From Paracrocinitomix mangrovi (GTDB taxonomy: Bacteria; Bacteroidota; Bacteroidia; Flavobacteriales_D; Crocinitomicaceae), in the NCBI RefSeq assembly GCF_019740355.2, contig NZ_CP091819.1, forward strand, positions 496,001 through 560,000: a DNA stretch of 64,000 bases, in the 5' to 3' direction. A program made the translations under genes and the position numbers. A model generated the notes under the pieces. It did no database searches, was not told where the DNA came from, and saw only the letters and a program-made list of their open reading frames with translations. Position 1 is the stretch's first letter. Each line of letters opens with the position of its first letter. Of the stretch, positions 49,301 through 58,600 are shown in pieces.

Positions 49301-50560
49301 ATGAAAATTCTTATTAAATCCTGTAAAATAATAGCTCCAAGCTCTGAGTTTAACGGCAAGGTTAAGGATATTTTAATTCAGGACGGAATCATTGAGAAAA
49401 TTGAAGATAAGATAGATGCTGATGCTGATCAGGTATTGGAATACGATAATCTAAATGTATCAACCGGATGGTATGATTCAAGAGTTAACTTTTGTGATCC
49501 GGGACTAGAATTTAAAGAAGATTTAAACTCTGGTTTAAAAGCTGCTGAAATGGGTGGAATGACAGCTGTTTCAGTTACTCCAAATACCGAACCCACTTTA
49601 AGCAATAAGTCGCAAATTGAATATGTTTTAAAAAACTCATATTTCTCTCCTGTTGATATATTTCCCCATGGCTCTATTACAGAGAAACTGGAAGGAAAAG
49701 AATTAGCTGAAATGTATGACATGCAAAAAGCAGGAGCTATTGCATTTTCAGATGCTAAAAAAGATGTTTCAGCAGGAATAATGTATAGAGCATTATTGTA
49801 CACAAAGAATTTTGATGGACTCGTAATTAGCTTTCCTTTTGACCGTACCTTATTTGGAACAGGCCAGGTAAATGAAGGTGAATCAAGTGTAAGAACGGGA
49901 CTAAAATCGATCCCTTCTATTTCAGAATATATCAGAATAGAAAGAGATATTAGTCTTTTGAAATACACAGAAGGAAAACTGCATATTAGTGGAGTATCTA
50001 CCAAGGAAGGTGTAGATTTGATTAGAAAAGCAAAAGCAGATGGATTAAATATCTCTGCTGATACTTATGCAATCAATTTACTTTACAATGATGAAAAAAT
50101 GCTTGATTTTGACGTCAATTATAAAGTGTTACCTCCTTTAAGATCTGAAGAAGACAGAAAGGCATTAATTCAAGGAATTAAGGACGGAACGATAGACGTG
50201 GTTTGCTCTGACCATTCCCCTCAAAACATAGAGAACAAAGATGTTGAGTTTGATCATGCCTCATTTGGAATTATTGGAACACAAACTTTATTTCCAATGC
50301 TTAATCAGCTTGATGAATTAAGCTTAGAGCAAAAAATCAACTTAATATCCTACAATCCAAGGAAATTATTCAACTTACCTCCTACTTCTATTCAAATTGG
50401 TGAAATGGCAAATCTAACATTGTTTAGCCCTGATGAAAAGTGGAGTCTTTCAAAAGATGATATTGTATCTAAATCACTTAATACTCCATTAATAGGTGCA
50501 GAATTAAAGGGTAAAGTAATTGGAATTATTAATAGTGGAGAATTATCAGTTTTAGCATAA
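49301..50560 (+). CDS. Dihydroorotase-like protein lacking metal-binding residues
   Basis: 419 residues, full length for a class I dihydroorotase fold. Recognisable segments: 'CDPGLEFKEDLNSG', 'GGMTAVSVTPNTEPT', 'GKELAEMYDMQKAG', 'PPLRSEEDRKALI', 'NTPLIGAELKGKVI'. The metal ligands are lost: the DxHxH motif is Asp59-Ser-Arg61-Val-Asn63, the His of 'MDHCED' is replaced in 'ISFPFD', and 'HIQHVST' has become 'HISGVST'. The Asp of 'CSDHSP' is kept. It therefore should not cleave dihydroorotate. Non-catalytic dihydroorotases are known as structural partners of aspartate transcarbamoylase, which is one possible role. Its stop overlaps the next start (TAATG). Confidence 0.85.
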   Translation: MKILIKSCKIIAPSSEFNGKVKDILIQDGIIEKIEDKIDADADQVLEYDNLNVSTGWYDSRVNFCDPGLEFKEDLNSGLKAAEMGGMTAVSVTPNTEPTLSNKSQIEYVLKNSYFSPVDIFPHGSITEKLEGKELAEMYDMQKAGAIAFSDAKKDVSAGIMYRALLYTKNFDGLVISFPFDRTLFGTGQVNEGESSVRTGLKSIPSISEYIRIERDISLLKYTEGKLHISGVSTKEGVDLIRKAKADGLNISADTYAINLLYNDEKMLDFDVNYKVLPPLRSEEDRKALIQGIKDGTIDVVCSDHSPQNIENKDVEFDHASFGIIGTQTLFPMLNQLDELSLEQKINLISYNPRKLFNLPPTSIQIGEMANLTLFSPDEKWSLSKDDIVSKSLNTPLIGAELKGKVIGIINSGELSVLA

Positions 50561-51132
50561 TGGCAGTAGAAAAAAAACACAGAAGTACATTTTTAAATAC
50601 ATTTTTTTCTGAAAGAAAGCAAGTTGGTGCAGTTGCGCCTAGTTCAAGATACCTTGTTAAAACCATGTGCAATAAAATTGATTTTGACAATGCAAAATGT
50701 ATCGTTGAATTAGGTCCTGGTACTGGCGCTTTTACTTCAGAAATTATTGCAAGAGCAAATGATAGCTGTAAGATTATTTTGGTTGAGTTGAACGAAACTT
50801 TCTACGACATTTTACAAAATAAATTTGATGATAAACGTGTAATTATTGTCAATAGAAGTGCTGATGAAATTGAAGATATTCTTAATGAAAATGGCATTGA
50901 AAAAGCAGATGCTGTTTTGTCATCTCTCCCATTAACAGTGATTCCTGAAATAATCAAAAAGAGAATAATTATCGGCTCTTTTAACGTCTTAAAACTTGGT
51001 GGCGTTTTTATTCAGTATCAATATTCATTGAACGCTAAGAAATTACTAGAAATGAAGTATGGTAAACTTAAAATAGGTTTTGTTCCTATGAATGTTCCTC
51101 CTGCTTTTGTTTATTCTGCAATTAAGGAATAG
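50560..51132 (+). CDS. Class I SAM-dependent methyltransferase, PmtA-like
   Basis: 190 residues. The Rossmann start is 'IVELGPGTGAFTSEI' (SAM-binding G-rich loop), with an acidic residue at the end of strand 2 ('ILVELNE') and 'DAVLSSLPLTVIP' as motif IV. The N-terminal 'QVGAVAPSSRYLVKTM' and the size match phospholipid N-methyltransferases of the PmtA type and also rRNA adenine dimethylases; the SSLPL motif favours the former. It would methylate phosphatidylethanolamine at the membrane. It ends the rightward cluster, overlapping the convergent gene by 11 nt. Confidence 0.8.
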   Translation: MAVEKKHRSTFLNTFFSERKQVGAVAPSSRYLVKTMCNKIDFDNAKCIVELGPGTGAFTSEIIARANDSCKIILVELNETFYDILQNKFDDKRVIIVNRSADEIEDILNENGIEKADAVLSSLPLTVIPEIIKKRIIIGSFNVLKLGGVFIQYQYSLNAKKLLEMKYGKLKIGFVPMNVPPAFVYSAIKE

Positions 51133-52105
51133 TAGTATTCACTTCTGATCCACCCCACTCTACAACTACAAATCCTTTGCGCTCAAAATCCTGAATTGGA
51201 TTGGATTTAACATTGGACATTGAAGGCATTTCATCAAATCCTTTAAAAATCATATAAACCCTTCTAATTGCATCAGGTTTTGGTTGGATATCAATACTGC
51301 CAATCATTTGATCATACTGTTCATCAATATAAAAATCTATAGCTGCGTATTTGTATTGTGTAATTCTAGGCGTCCAATAAGTTATAAAGTCAGTTATTTC
51401 TCTTTGATTAAGTCCATAATCTGAAAGGGTATTCTCAAAATAACTAATAGTTGAATCTGTATTTATTGCAGTGCCATAATAATTGGCTTCATAATCAAAC
51501 ATCAAATCCAATTCTCTGGTTTCACCTTCCCAAAATAAATAAGGGTAAGTTTTATCGCCAACACTTAGTAATCCGTCCTTTGTGACTTTACAGCTCCAGT
51601 TGTCTTTGTAAATAGGATAAGTTACCGTTAAGTCTAATGACTCATCCAGCTTTACTTTCACCTCTTTGTCTACATCTGAATACATGTAGATAACAGGTTT
51701 TTCTTGAATCATAATAACTCCGGGAGGTGTTTTTTCTCCTGTGATAAAATTGATCTCTACCAAATGCTGACTTTTAAATTTGTACTTCCAAACAACTATC
51801 TCATTGTATTTTGGGTGATAAAAGAAAATAGTCGTATCCTTTGAACTGATGGTTAACTGAAATTTTCCACCATCATCAGTTTTGGTCATTTTAGATCTAT
51901 CCAGATTAGAAATTAATCCCCCACTGACTGCACTTTCGGAATAAGCTTCCCATACTTTTCCAATAACAATACACTTTCCTGCTGGAATACTATCTTTCTT
52001 TTCATCAGAAACAACTGAATAATAGTCCTGTGGTAAACTTTCAGCTTTTGCCAAAACTCCACAAACTACAACTAAACTACTTAGAACTATTTTTTGCCAA
52101 TTCAT
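51122..52105 (-). CDS. Secreted protein of unknown family (tandem paralogue 1)
   Basis: 327 residues with a signal peptide (ends VLAKA, about 20). An N-terminal carboxypeptidase-regulatory-like strand set (about 40-120, 'GKCIVIGKVWEAYSESAV', 'KFQLTISSKDTTIFFYHPKY') is followed by the conserved segment 'KPVIYMYSDVDKEVKVKLDE', 'TVTYPIYKDNW', 'YPYLFWEGET', 'TDFITYWTPRI' and 'IGSIDIQPKPD' (near 285). It shares all of these with the next gene. Its 5' end overlaps the 3' end of that gene by 29 nt. Function unknown; the conserved Trp/Glu 'LFWEGE' could be a binding site. Confidence 0.7.
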   Translation of the reverse strand: MNWQKIVLSSLVVVCGVLAKAESLPQDYYSVVSDEKKDSIPAGKCIVIGKVWEAYSESAVSGGLISNLDRSKMTKTDDGGKFQLTISSKDTTIFFYHPKYNEIVVWKYKFKSQHLVEINFITGEKTPPGVIMIQEKPVIYMYSDVDKEVKVKLDESLDLTVTYPIYKDNWSCKVTKDGLLSVGDKTYPYLFWEGETRELDLMFDYEANYYGTAINTDSTISYFENTLSDYGLNQREITDFITYWTPRITQYKYAAIDFYIDEQYDQMIGSIDIQPKPDAIRRVYMIFKGFDEMPSMSNVKSNPIQDFERKGFVVVEWGGSEVNTTIP

Positions 52106-53078
52106 CTTTCATCAATTTAAAAGGACTTAATACTGCTCCGCCCCATTCTACAAGGGTAAATCCATTTCTCGTAAATCCAGTCAATTCTTGTGGAACAACT
52201 TTTACCGCCAATTCTTTACTATCTATATTAGAGCACTTAATAAAAACTCTTTTACCGCTATGTGGAGCCGGATTAATGTCAATAGCGCCTATTTGATTTT
52301 GATATTCCTGATCTACTACAAACTGTACAAAAGCGTACTCTTTTTGTTGTAAAATTGGTGTCCAATAAGTAATAAAATCTGTTTGCTCAATAGTGTTCAA
52401 GCCTAGAACGGTTAGTTTATCTTCTAAGAAGGAAACAACTTCATCCTTTTGTACAATGAAACCTTCTACCTCATTTGAATGAACATTGTAAGTTAATGCA
52501 TCAGTTTCTCCTTCCCAAAATAGATATGGATAAATTTTATCATTGTGTTTAATGCCTCCATCTTTTAATACTTCTACATTCCAACCAAACTCATATTTAG
52601 GGTAAGTAAAAGTAAATTCACCTAATGGATCAAGTTTAACTGAAGCTGATAAGTCATATTCTGAATAAAGATAGATTACCGGTTTTCTTTTAACCTGCTT
52701 CTCAACTTTGGACATAAAAACATCCAAAACAATATGATGTTGTGGCTTAAAATCATAATCTTCAATTACAATCTCTGACCAATTGTCCAAATAGAAACAC
52801 ACTGTAGAATCAGTTGCTTTAAGGTCAATTTCAAACTCACCTTCAGCGTTTGTTCTCACCCATAAACCTGAGGAAGTACAACCGACCAAGACATTTTCAA
52901 GTGGAGCTAACGAAGAGAACATTTTTACATGTCCACTCAATCTAAAAACATCTTTTTCTAATGTTTTATCTTTTTTATCACTTATTACTTGATAGCTTGG
53001 GCCTAAAGATTTAAATGGATTCATTCCGAAAGAATTAAAAACTAATAGACAGATTAATGTACTTGCTAATATTTTCAT
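52077..53078 (-). CDS. Secreted protein of unknown family (tandem paralogue 2)
   Basis: 333 residues with a signal peptide (about 1-18). Same layout as its downstream paralogue: regulatory-like N-terminal strands, then 'KPVIYLYSEYDLSASVKLDP', 'TFTYPKYEFGW', 'YPYLFWEGETD', 'TDFITYWTPIL', 'IGAIDINPAP'. The two genes arose by tandem duplication and have diverged, mainly in the N-terminal domain and in the region between 'LFWEGE' and 'TDFITYW'. I recall the 'KPVIYLY' and 'YLFWEG' pattern from many bacterial and some eukaryotic proteins of unknown function. Confidence 0.7.
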   Translation of the reverse strand: MKILASTLICLLVFNSFGMNPFKSLGPSYQVISDKKDKTLEKDVFRLSGHVKMFSSLAPLENVLVGCTSSGLWVRTNAEGEFEIDLKATDSTVCFYLDNWSEIVIEDYDFKPQHHIVLDVFMSKVEKQVKRKPVIYLYSEYDLSASVKLDPLGEFTFTYPKYEFGWNVEVLKDGGIKHNDKIYPYLFWEGETDALTYNVHSNEVEGFIVQKDEVVSFLEDKLTVLGLNTIEQTDFITYWTPILQQKEYAFVQFVVDQEYQNQIGAIDINPAPHSGKRVFIKCSNIDSKELAVKVVPQELTGFTRNGFTLVEWGGAVLSPFKLMKDELAKNSSK

Positions 53079-53125
53079 TATTCACGATTATGTGATTGAA
53101 TACAGACAAGATATTAAAAGGTTCA

Positions 53126-53854
53126 TTAAAAACCTTCCTTAATCTTTGCAAAATGCTCGTACTTACCTTGAATATAAGTGATTAACTCGTAATCTGTAGC
53201 TGTTTTAAGGAATTCAGTATTGATGTTTAAGAAACTGATAAACTCTTCAAATTCGTTGTCTTTGAGTGTTAAAATATCAGCATTTACATAGATTTTCAGA
53301 ATTTCTCTTAAGATATCAGCCTGCTTGTCTTTATATTCCATTTCAGCAACTAATCGCTTTGTTTTTTCTCTTTTACTAAAAGCTACATACAATGCTGTAA
53401 TAGGACTTTGGATAGCATTTTCTACCGTTACCACCGGCACTTCTCTTTTGGCTATTTGAGCTCTTTCTTCCTTTAATTGCTCTAAGGTTTTTTGAGGATG
53501 AACAATCACTTCTTCTCCCACATATTCCAGAGATTGCAAGAATAATTCAACATTATACACAGGTTTGTATGCACTGTCTTTAAACGAAATGTAAATGGTT
53601 TGATAACCAACTACTGAAATTCCAATTTTATGCTTCTTTTGAACTGATATTGAAAAGCTACCATCATACTCTCCAAAAATCCCTTTACCAATAGACTTGT
53701 TCATTACAACGGTATTGTAAAATCCTACATCATATGAGGTGTCTTTTACTACTCCTTTTACTGTGATTAATGAATCATTATAATTTGGCTTTTGGTCTGT
53801 TTGTGACAAACCAAATAAGGGAATAGATAGTAATATGAATAGAAAAGTTTTCAT
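53126..53854 (-). CDS. Carboxypeptidase-regulatory-like secreted protein
   Basis: 242 residues with a signal peptide (ends FGLSQ, about 18). A regulatory-like beta sandwich at about 27-115 ('VKGVVKDTSYDVGFYNTVVMN', 'GEYDGSFSISVQKKHKIGISVVGYQ') is typical of TonB-receptor plug-like or surface proteins. The C-terminal half is helical and Lys/Glu-rich ('KTLEQLKEERAQIAKREVP', 'ILREILKIYVNADILTLKDNEFEEFISFL'), possibly a coiled coil. It lies 47 nt before the paralogue pair and may share their operon. Function unknown. Confidence 0.7.
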   Translation of the reverse strand: MKTFLFILLSIPLFGLSQTDQKPNYNDSLITVKGVVKDTSYDVGFYNTVVMNKSIGKGIFGEYDGSFSISVQKKHKIGISVVGYQTIYISFKDSAYKPVYNVELFLQSLEYVGEEVIVHPQKTLEQLKEERAQIAKREVPVVTVENAIQSPITALYVAFSKREKTKRLVAEMEYKDKQADILREILKIYVNADILTLKDNEFEEFISFLNINTEFLKTATDYELITYIQGKYEHFAKIKEGF

Positions 53855-53960
53855 TCAAAATATAAAGGAACAAAAATTACTCCAAACTTTTTCCTTAAAG
53901 ATTGTTAAGTCTTTCCCTTTAAATACGTCCAATTTTGATGAAGTATTGTTCATCAATCAT

Positions 53961-53968
53961 TAAATTTG
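53961..53968 (+). promoter_or_regulatory. Perfect -7 element TAAATTTG, 4 nt before the mnmA ATG
   Basis: TTTG at 53934-53937, then 23 nt, then TAAATTTG, then TAGC-ATG. Both promoter boxes are recognisable, so this is the best-supported case of a -7 box so close to a start codon. Confidence 0.6.
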
Positions 53969-53972
53969 TAGC

Positions 53973-55148
53973 ATGAAAACAGTTGTTGTTGGTTTATCAG
54001 GAGGAGTGGACTCAAGTGTTGCGGCGCATTTGTTAGTTGAAAAGGGATACAATGTTATTGGAATCTTTATGAAAAACTGGCATGATGAATCTGTTACAAT
54101 TTCTGATGAATGTCCTTGGATTGATGATAGTCAGGATGCTTTATTGGTAGCTCAAAAGTTGGGCATTCCTTTTCAAACGCTTGATTTATCATCTGAATAC
54201 AAAAAGAGGATTGTTGATTACATGTTTGCAGAGTATGAAGCAGGAAGAACGCCTAATCCGGATGTTTTGTGTAATCGAGAAATCAAATTTGATATCTTCC
54301 TTAAAGAAGCTGAAAAATTAGGGGCAGATTTTGTTGCTACCGGTCACTATTGTCAAAAAAAGGAAACGGAGGATGGATATTTTAGGTTAATAGCCGGAGC
54401 TGATCCAAATAAAGACCAAAGCTATTTTCTATGTCAATTAACTCAGGAACAACTGTCTAAAGCATTGTTTCCTATTGGGCATTTGCAAAAGCATGAAGTA
54501 AGAGAAATTGCTGCAGCTCAAGATTTAATTACAGCTGAGAAGAAAGATTCGCAAGGTTTATGTTTTATTGGAAAGGTGAAATTACCTACTTTTTTGCAAC
54601 AACAATTACAACCTAAAAACGGAAGGATAATCGAGTTAAAAGAAGACTTAAAAATATTTGAGGATTATAGAAAAATACTTGATTCTAAAGATTATAAAGA
54701 GCTGGCTAAACCATTTGAATTACAACCTAATATGGGCGAAGTAGTTGGCGAACATCAAGGAGCACATTACTTTACTATTGGCCAAAGAAAAGGTTTACAA
54801 GTTGGAGGAACTCCACTACCCTTATTTGTTGTAGGAACCAATGTAGATGACAATGTTATTTACACCGGACAGGGAGAGCATCATCCGGGATTGAACAGAA
54901 AGGCTTTGTTTATTAAAAAAGAAGATGTTCACTGGATCCGTCCGGACAAAACTTTGAAAGTTGGTGAACAAGCTTCTTATTTGGTAAGGATAAGATATAG
55001 ACAACCTTTAGAAGAGGCTATTTTATTTTGTGAAGAAGATGGAATTTACATCCATTTTGACAACCTAATCAAGGGTATTTCTCCGGGACAATTTGCTGCC
55101 TGGTACCAAGATGATGAATTGATAGGTTCAGGAGTTATTACGACATAA
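53973..55148 (+). CDS. mnmA: tRNA 2-thiouridine(34) synthase MnmA
   Basis: 391 residues. It transfers sulfur to U34 of tRNA Lys, Glu and Gln using ATP activation. The PP-loop [12 protein letters not shown] begins at residue 9. The catalytic Cys are in '[12 protein letters not shown]' (near 100) and 'GLCFIGK' (near 197), the two-Cys form. 'TGHYCQ', 'DQSYFLCQL' and '[10 protein letters not shown]' are family signatures. Bacteroidota MnmA carries inserts of about 25 residues around the middle ('[21 protein letters not shown]'), as here. It is a single gene followed by a terminator, with a promoter just before the ATG. Confidence 0.96.
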   Translation: MKTVVVGLSGGVDSSVAAHLLVEKGYNVIGIFMKNWHDESVTISDECPWIDDSQDALLVAQKLGIPFQTLDLSSEYKKRIVDYMFAEYEAGRTPNPDVLCNREIKFDIFLKEAEKLGADFVATGHYCQKKETEDGYFRLIAGADPNKDQSYFLCQLTQEQLSKALFPIGHLQKHEVREIAAAQDLITAEKKDSQGLCFIGKVKLPTFLQQQLQPKNGRIIELKEDLKIFEDYRKILDSKDYKELAKPFELQPNMGEVVGEHQGAHYFTIGQRKGLQVGGTPLPLFVVGTNVDDNVIYTGQGEHHPGLNRKALFIKKEDVHWIRPDKTLKVGEQASYLVRIRYRQPLEEAILFCEEDGIYIHFDNLIKGISPGQFAAWYQDDELIGSGVITT

Positions 55149-55151
55149 AAA

Positions 55152-55174
55152 AAGACGCCTTTAAAGGGCGTCTT
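55152..55174. terminator. Bidirectional intrinsic terminator after mnmA
   Basis: AAGACGCC-(7 nt)-GGCGTCTT, an 8-bp GC-rich stem. It stands between the stops of two convergent genes. On the minus strand it is followed by TTTTTTATG, and on the plus strand by a short AT stretch. Confidence 0.75.
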
Positions 55175-55200
55175 CATATATATAACCAAATAGCTTAATG

Positions 55201-55392
55201 CTAATTCAAGCTGTAATTACCTATTAAGTCTCCGGGTGCTACCCTTGCATTATCGGCATTTCCCGAAATAATATCCAACAACTCGGCAACCTCCATTATG
55301 GATAATTTTGTTTTAGCTCCCATAACTCTATGTCGGTTTAATTTTTCTTGAGCCGACTTAATAATGTTATTTTTAATTTCTTCTAAGTTCAT
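55201..55392 (-). CDS. Hypothetical 63-residue protein
   Basis: A small cytoplasmic protein, helical at the start ('NLEEIKNNIIKSAQEKLNRHR') and in the middle ('SIMEVAELLDIISG'), ending in a short strand-prone tail. It has an ATG and reads through a clean frame, but I see no family match and no clear -7 box before it. It faces the GAF/PP2C gene across a 230-bp gap that holds that gene's promoter region. Confidence 0.5.
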   Translation of the reverse strand: MNLEEIKNNIIKSAQEKLNRHRVMGAKTKLSIMEVAELLDIISGNADNARVAPGDLIGNYSLN

Positions 55393-55594
55393 AACATGTT
55401 GTTTTCAATTCTGATGCTCTACTTTACGCCCCTTGTTTCAAAAGGTTATAGAAAATCTAAATTGTTTCTATTTACTATAACGTCAAACAACGTGCCAATG
55501 GTTGGAAAACCAAGAGTTTATGCCGTCTAAAAAATGTTAAATATTTTACAGGTCAATCGTTTTAATTTCTGCTCTTTTTGTCATTTAAAAAATG

Positions 55595-55602
55595 TATATT
55601 TA
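55595..55602 (+). promoter_or_regulatory. -7-like element of the GAF/PP2C gene
   Basis: TATATTTA, one mismatch to TAnnTTTG, 26 nt before the ATG at 55629. A TTTG at 55577-55580 is only 14 nt upstream, short for a -33 box, so the upstream box is uncertain. Confidence 0.35.
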
Positions 55603-55628
55603 CGACTTAGGCATTTCGACCTTTGTCT

Positions 55629-58600
55629 ATGATAGACACTACTGAAGTAATAGAAACAATTGATGCAGCCAACCTGGAAGCTTGGGAAATGGTTCGTATT
55701 GAGCCTGCTAAAGCTTTACAAATTGCCAAGGAAAACCTAATAAGAGCTCAAGATTTGGGCTATGAAAAAGGGATTGCCTGGGCTACCGGTAACATTGGTG
55801 CAGCTTGTACCTGGATGTCAGAGTATGAGGATGCGCTTGAATATTGTTTTGAAGCAGTAGATCTTTTAAAAGCTTGTGGTGAATTCAAGCAAGAAGTTCA
55901 AATTCATTATTATCTATCAATCGTATTTTACCTATTAGGTGATCCTGAAAAGCAATTAGAACATTGTCAAACTTCTTATGACAGAGCTGTAGAGATTGGA
56001 GATGAACAAGGTCAGGCTAACGCCTTAAATGGTTTGGGTACCTGTTACTATACCAACGGTCAAAACAAAGAGGCTATTGATGCTTTAAAGAAAGGTTTAA
56101 TCCTTGCTGAAAAAGTAAATGATATCAACCTATTAGGTAGAATCAATGATGGTTTAGGTAATTCATATTTGAATCTTGAGCAATACGAAGAGGCATTAAA
56201 GTACATGAATGTTGCACTGAGTTTCGTTGAGAAAACGGGTGTTAAACAAACCTTGTCTTATGCGCATGATGGTATTGGAGAGATCTATACTAAACTGGGC
56301 AACTATCCTAAAGCACTTGAACATTTCAATAAATCCTATCAGTACAGACAAGAGATGGGATTCAAGGATGGAATGGGGATCAATAAATTACACATGGCTC
56401 ATTCATATCAATTGGCCGGTGACAATTTATCTGCAGTACAGAGTTATAAGGATGCATTGCTAATTGGTGAGGAATTAGAATCTAAAGAACTCATCTTTAA
56501 ATCACATAAAGGGCTTTCTGAATTGTACGAAGATATGGGTAACCTTACCCTATTTGTTAAACATTTCAAAGCTTACCATTCAGCTCAGCAAGATTTCATT
56601 ACTGAGAAAGAAGGTAAAAAAATCAAAGCTTTTGAGCTTAAAGGTAGATTAGATCAAATTCAAAAAGAGAAAGAAGCTCTTGAGAAGAAAAATGATGAAT
56701 TAGAATCTTACTTCAATGATGTTCAAATTCTGAGTAAAATAGGTCATGAGATTACCTCTACCCTAGATATTGAGCGTATTTTCCAAATTATATATGAGCG
56801 CATCAATTCATTGATGGACGCCACAGGAGTATACATTGGAATTTGCAATGTGGAGGAAAACAAACTACAGGTTGAGCTTGCTATCAACGAAGATAAAAGA
56901 GATGAATACTTTGAATACTCTTTGGATGAAGACAGGCTTTCAAATGTGGTAGCTAAAAGTGGAACTCCTATTCACATCAATGATTATGATAAAGAGGTAA
57001 AGAACTATTTACCTAATGGTGAAGCTATTATTCATGCCAAACCGGTTTCAGTAGTTATTTTGCCTTTAATGGTGAAGGAAGAAATTTTGGGAATTCTTTA
57101 TGCTCAAAGTTTCAATAAAAATGCCTTCTCACAACATCACTTTAACTTGTTACAATCATTTGCCAGTTACATTGCTATTGCATTGGATAATGCCATGCTT
57201 TATGAGCAAATGGATGCTAAAGTTAAATCTAGAACCGACGAACTAGAAATCACATACAAAAACTCTGAGCTTTTAAATAAAATTGGTCAGGAACTAATAT
57301 CAACGCTTGACTTTGAGGATGTATTTGAGAAATTATATCACAATGTTAATCAATTGATGGACGCTACAGTCTTTGGTGTTAGGTTGTATGAAAAAGAAAA
57401 AGGACAGGTAAATTATCTGTATGAATATGAAAGAGGTGAAAGACATGGTGAGATTATAGTACCAATAACCAACTTGAACAATTATTCAGTTTGGTGTATT
57501 GTAAACAACAAAGAAGTTTTCATCAATGACAATACAGTTGACTACAAAAATTATGTAGAAGAAGTAATGGTTGTTGAAGGTGACTTCCCCTACTCCCTTA
57601 TCTTCTACCCATTAAGAGATGGTGATGAAGTTTTAGGATGTATCAGTGTTCAGAGTTTTGAAAAGAACGCCTATTCACAATATCATTTATCTATTGTAAA
57701 AACATTGGCTCAATACACAGTTCTTGCCCTTAAAAACGCAAGAAGCTATGAGTTAATGGAAGAAAAGGTGAATGAACGAACAGCTGAAATCACTAAAACC
57801 TATGAGAACACTAAAGTTTTAAGTGAAATAGGTAAAAATATTACATCTCAGCTTTCTATTGAAAACATTTTAAACATAGCCTATGACAGCATCAATGAAA
57901 TGATGGATGCTGAAGGTTTTGGTATTGGGATATTGAATAAAGAAGAAGATAGTCTTTACTTCCCTACTTATATTGAAAGTGGTGAAAGATTAGATGCTGC
58001 TTATTACTCTTTAAATGAGGAGAACAGGTTAGCTAGTATCTGTTTTAATAAAGATGAAGAAATCATCATTAACGATTTTGAAAATGATGCGGCTAAATGG
58101 ATCAAGAATTATGTAGCTCCAAAAATTGGAAGATCCGTTAATTCATTGATTTATCTCCCACTTTATTCAAAAGGAAAGAAAATCGGTGTTATCACGGTTC
58201 AAAGTTTTAAAAATAATTCATACTCAGAATATGAAGTTAACATGCTCCGCTCCATTGGTGTGTATTCAGCTATAGCACTGGATAATGCCAAGCTTTATGA
58301 AAATATGGAGGAAATTGTTAAGGAACGTACAGCTGAAATTATTGAGCAAAAGGAAGAAATTGAACAATCTTATCAAAATACAAGATTGATCTCTCAAATC
58401 AATAAAGATATTGCTCAAAGTATTACTATTCCTCAGTTAATTGATAGTGTTTATGAAAACATTAACTCAATAATGGACGCAACTGGTTTTGGTATTGGTG
58501 TTTATTATGAGGAATTAGAAAGGATTAGAATGATCGGTTATATCGAGAAAGGTGAAAAATTACCTGATTTCGAATATGACGTAAAAGATGAAAGATTAGC

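Noticed and set aside
49429-50004. 191-codon open frame on the minus strand inside the dihydroorotase-like gene
   Set aside because: It is antisense to a gene with clear family motifs and has no recognisable motif of its own; long antisense frames are common in AT-rich genes with such codon use.
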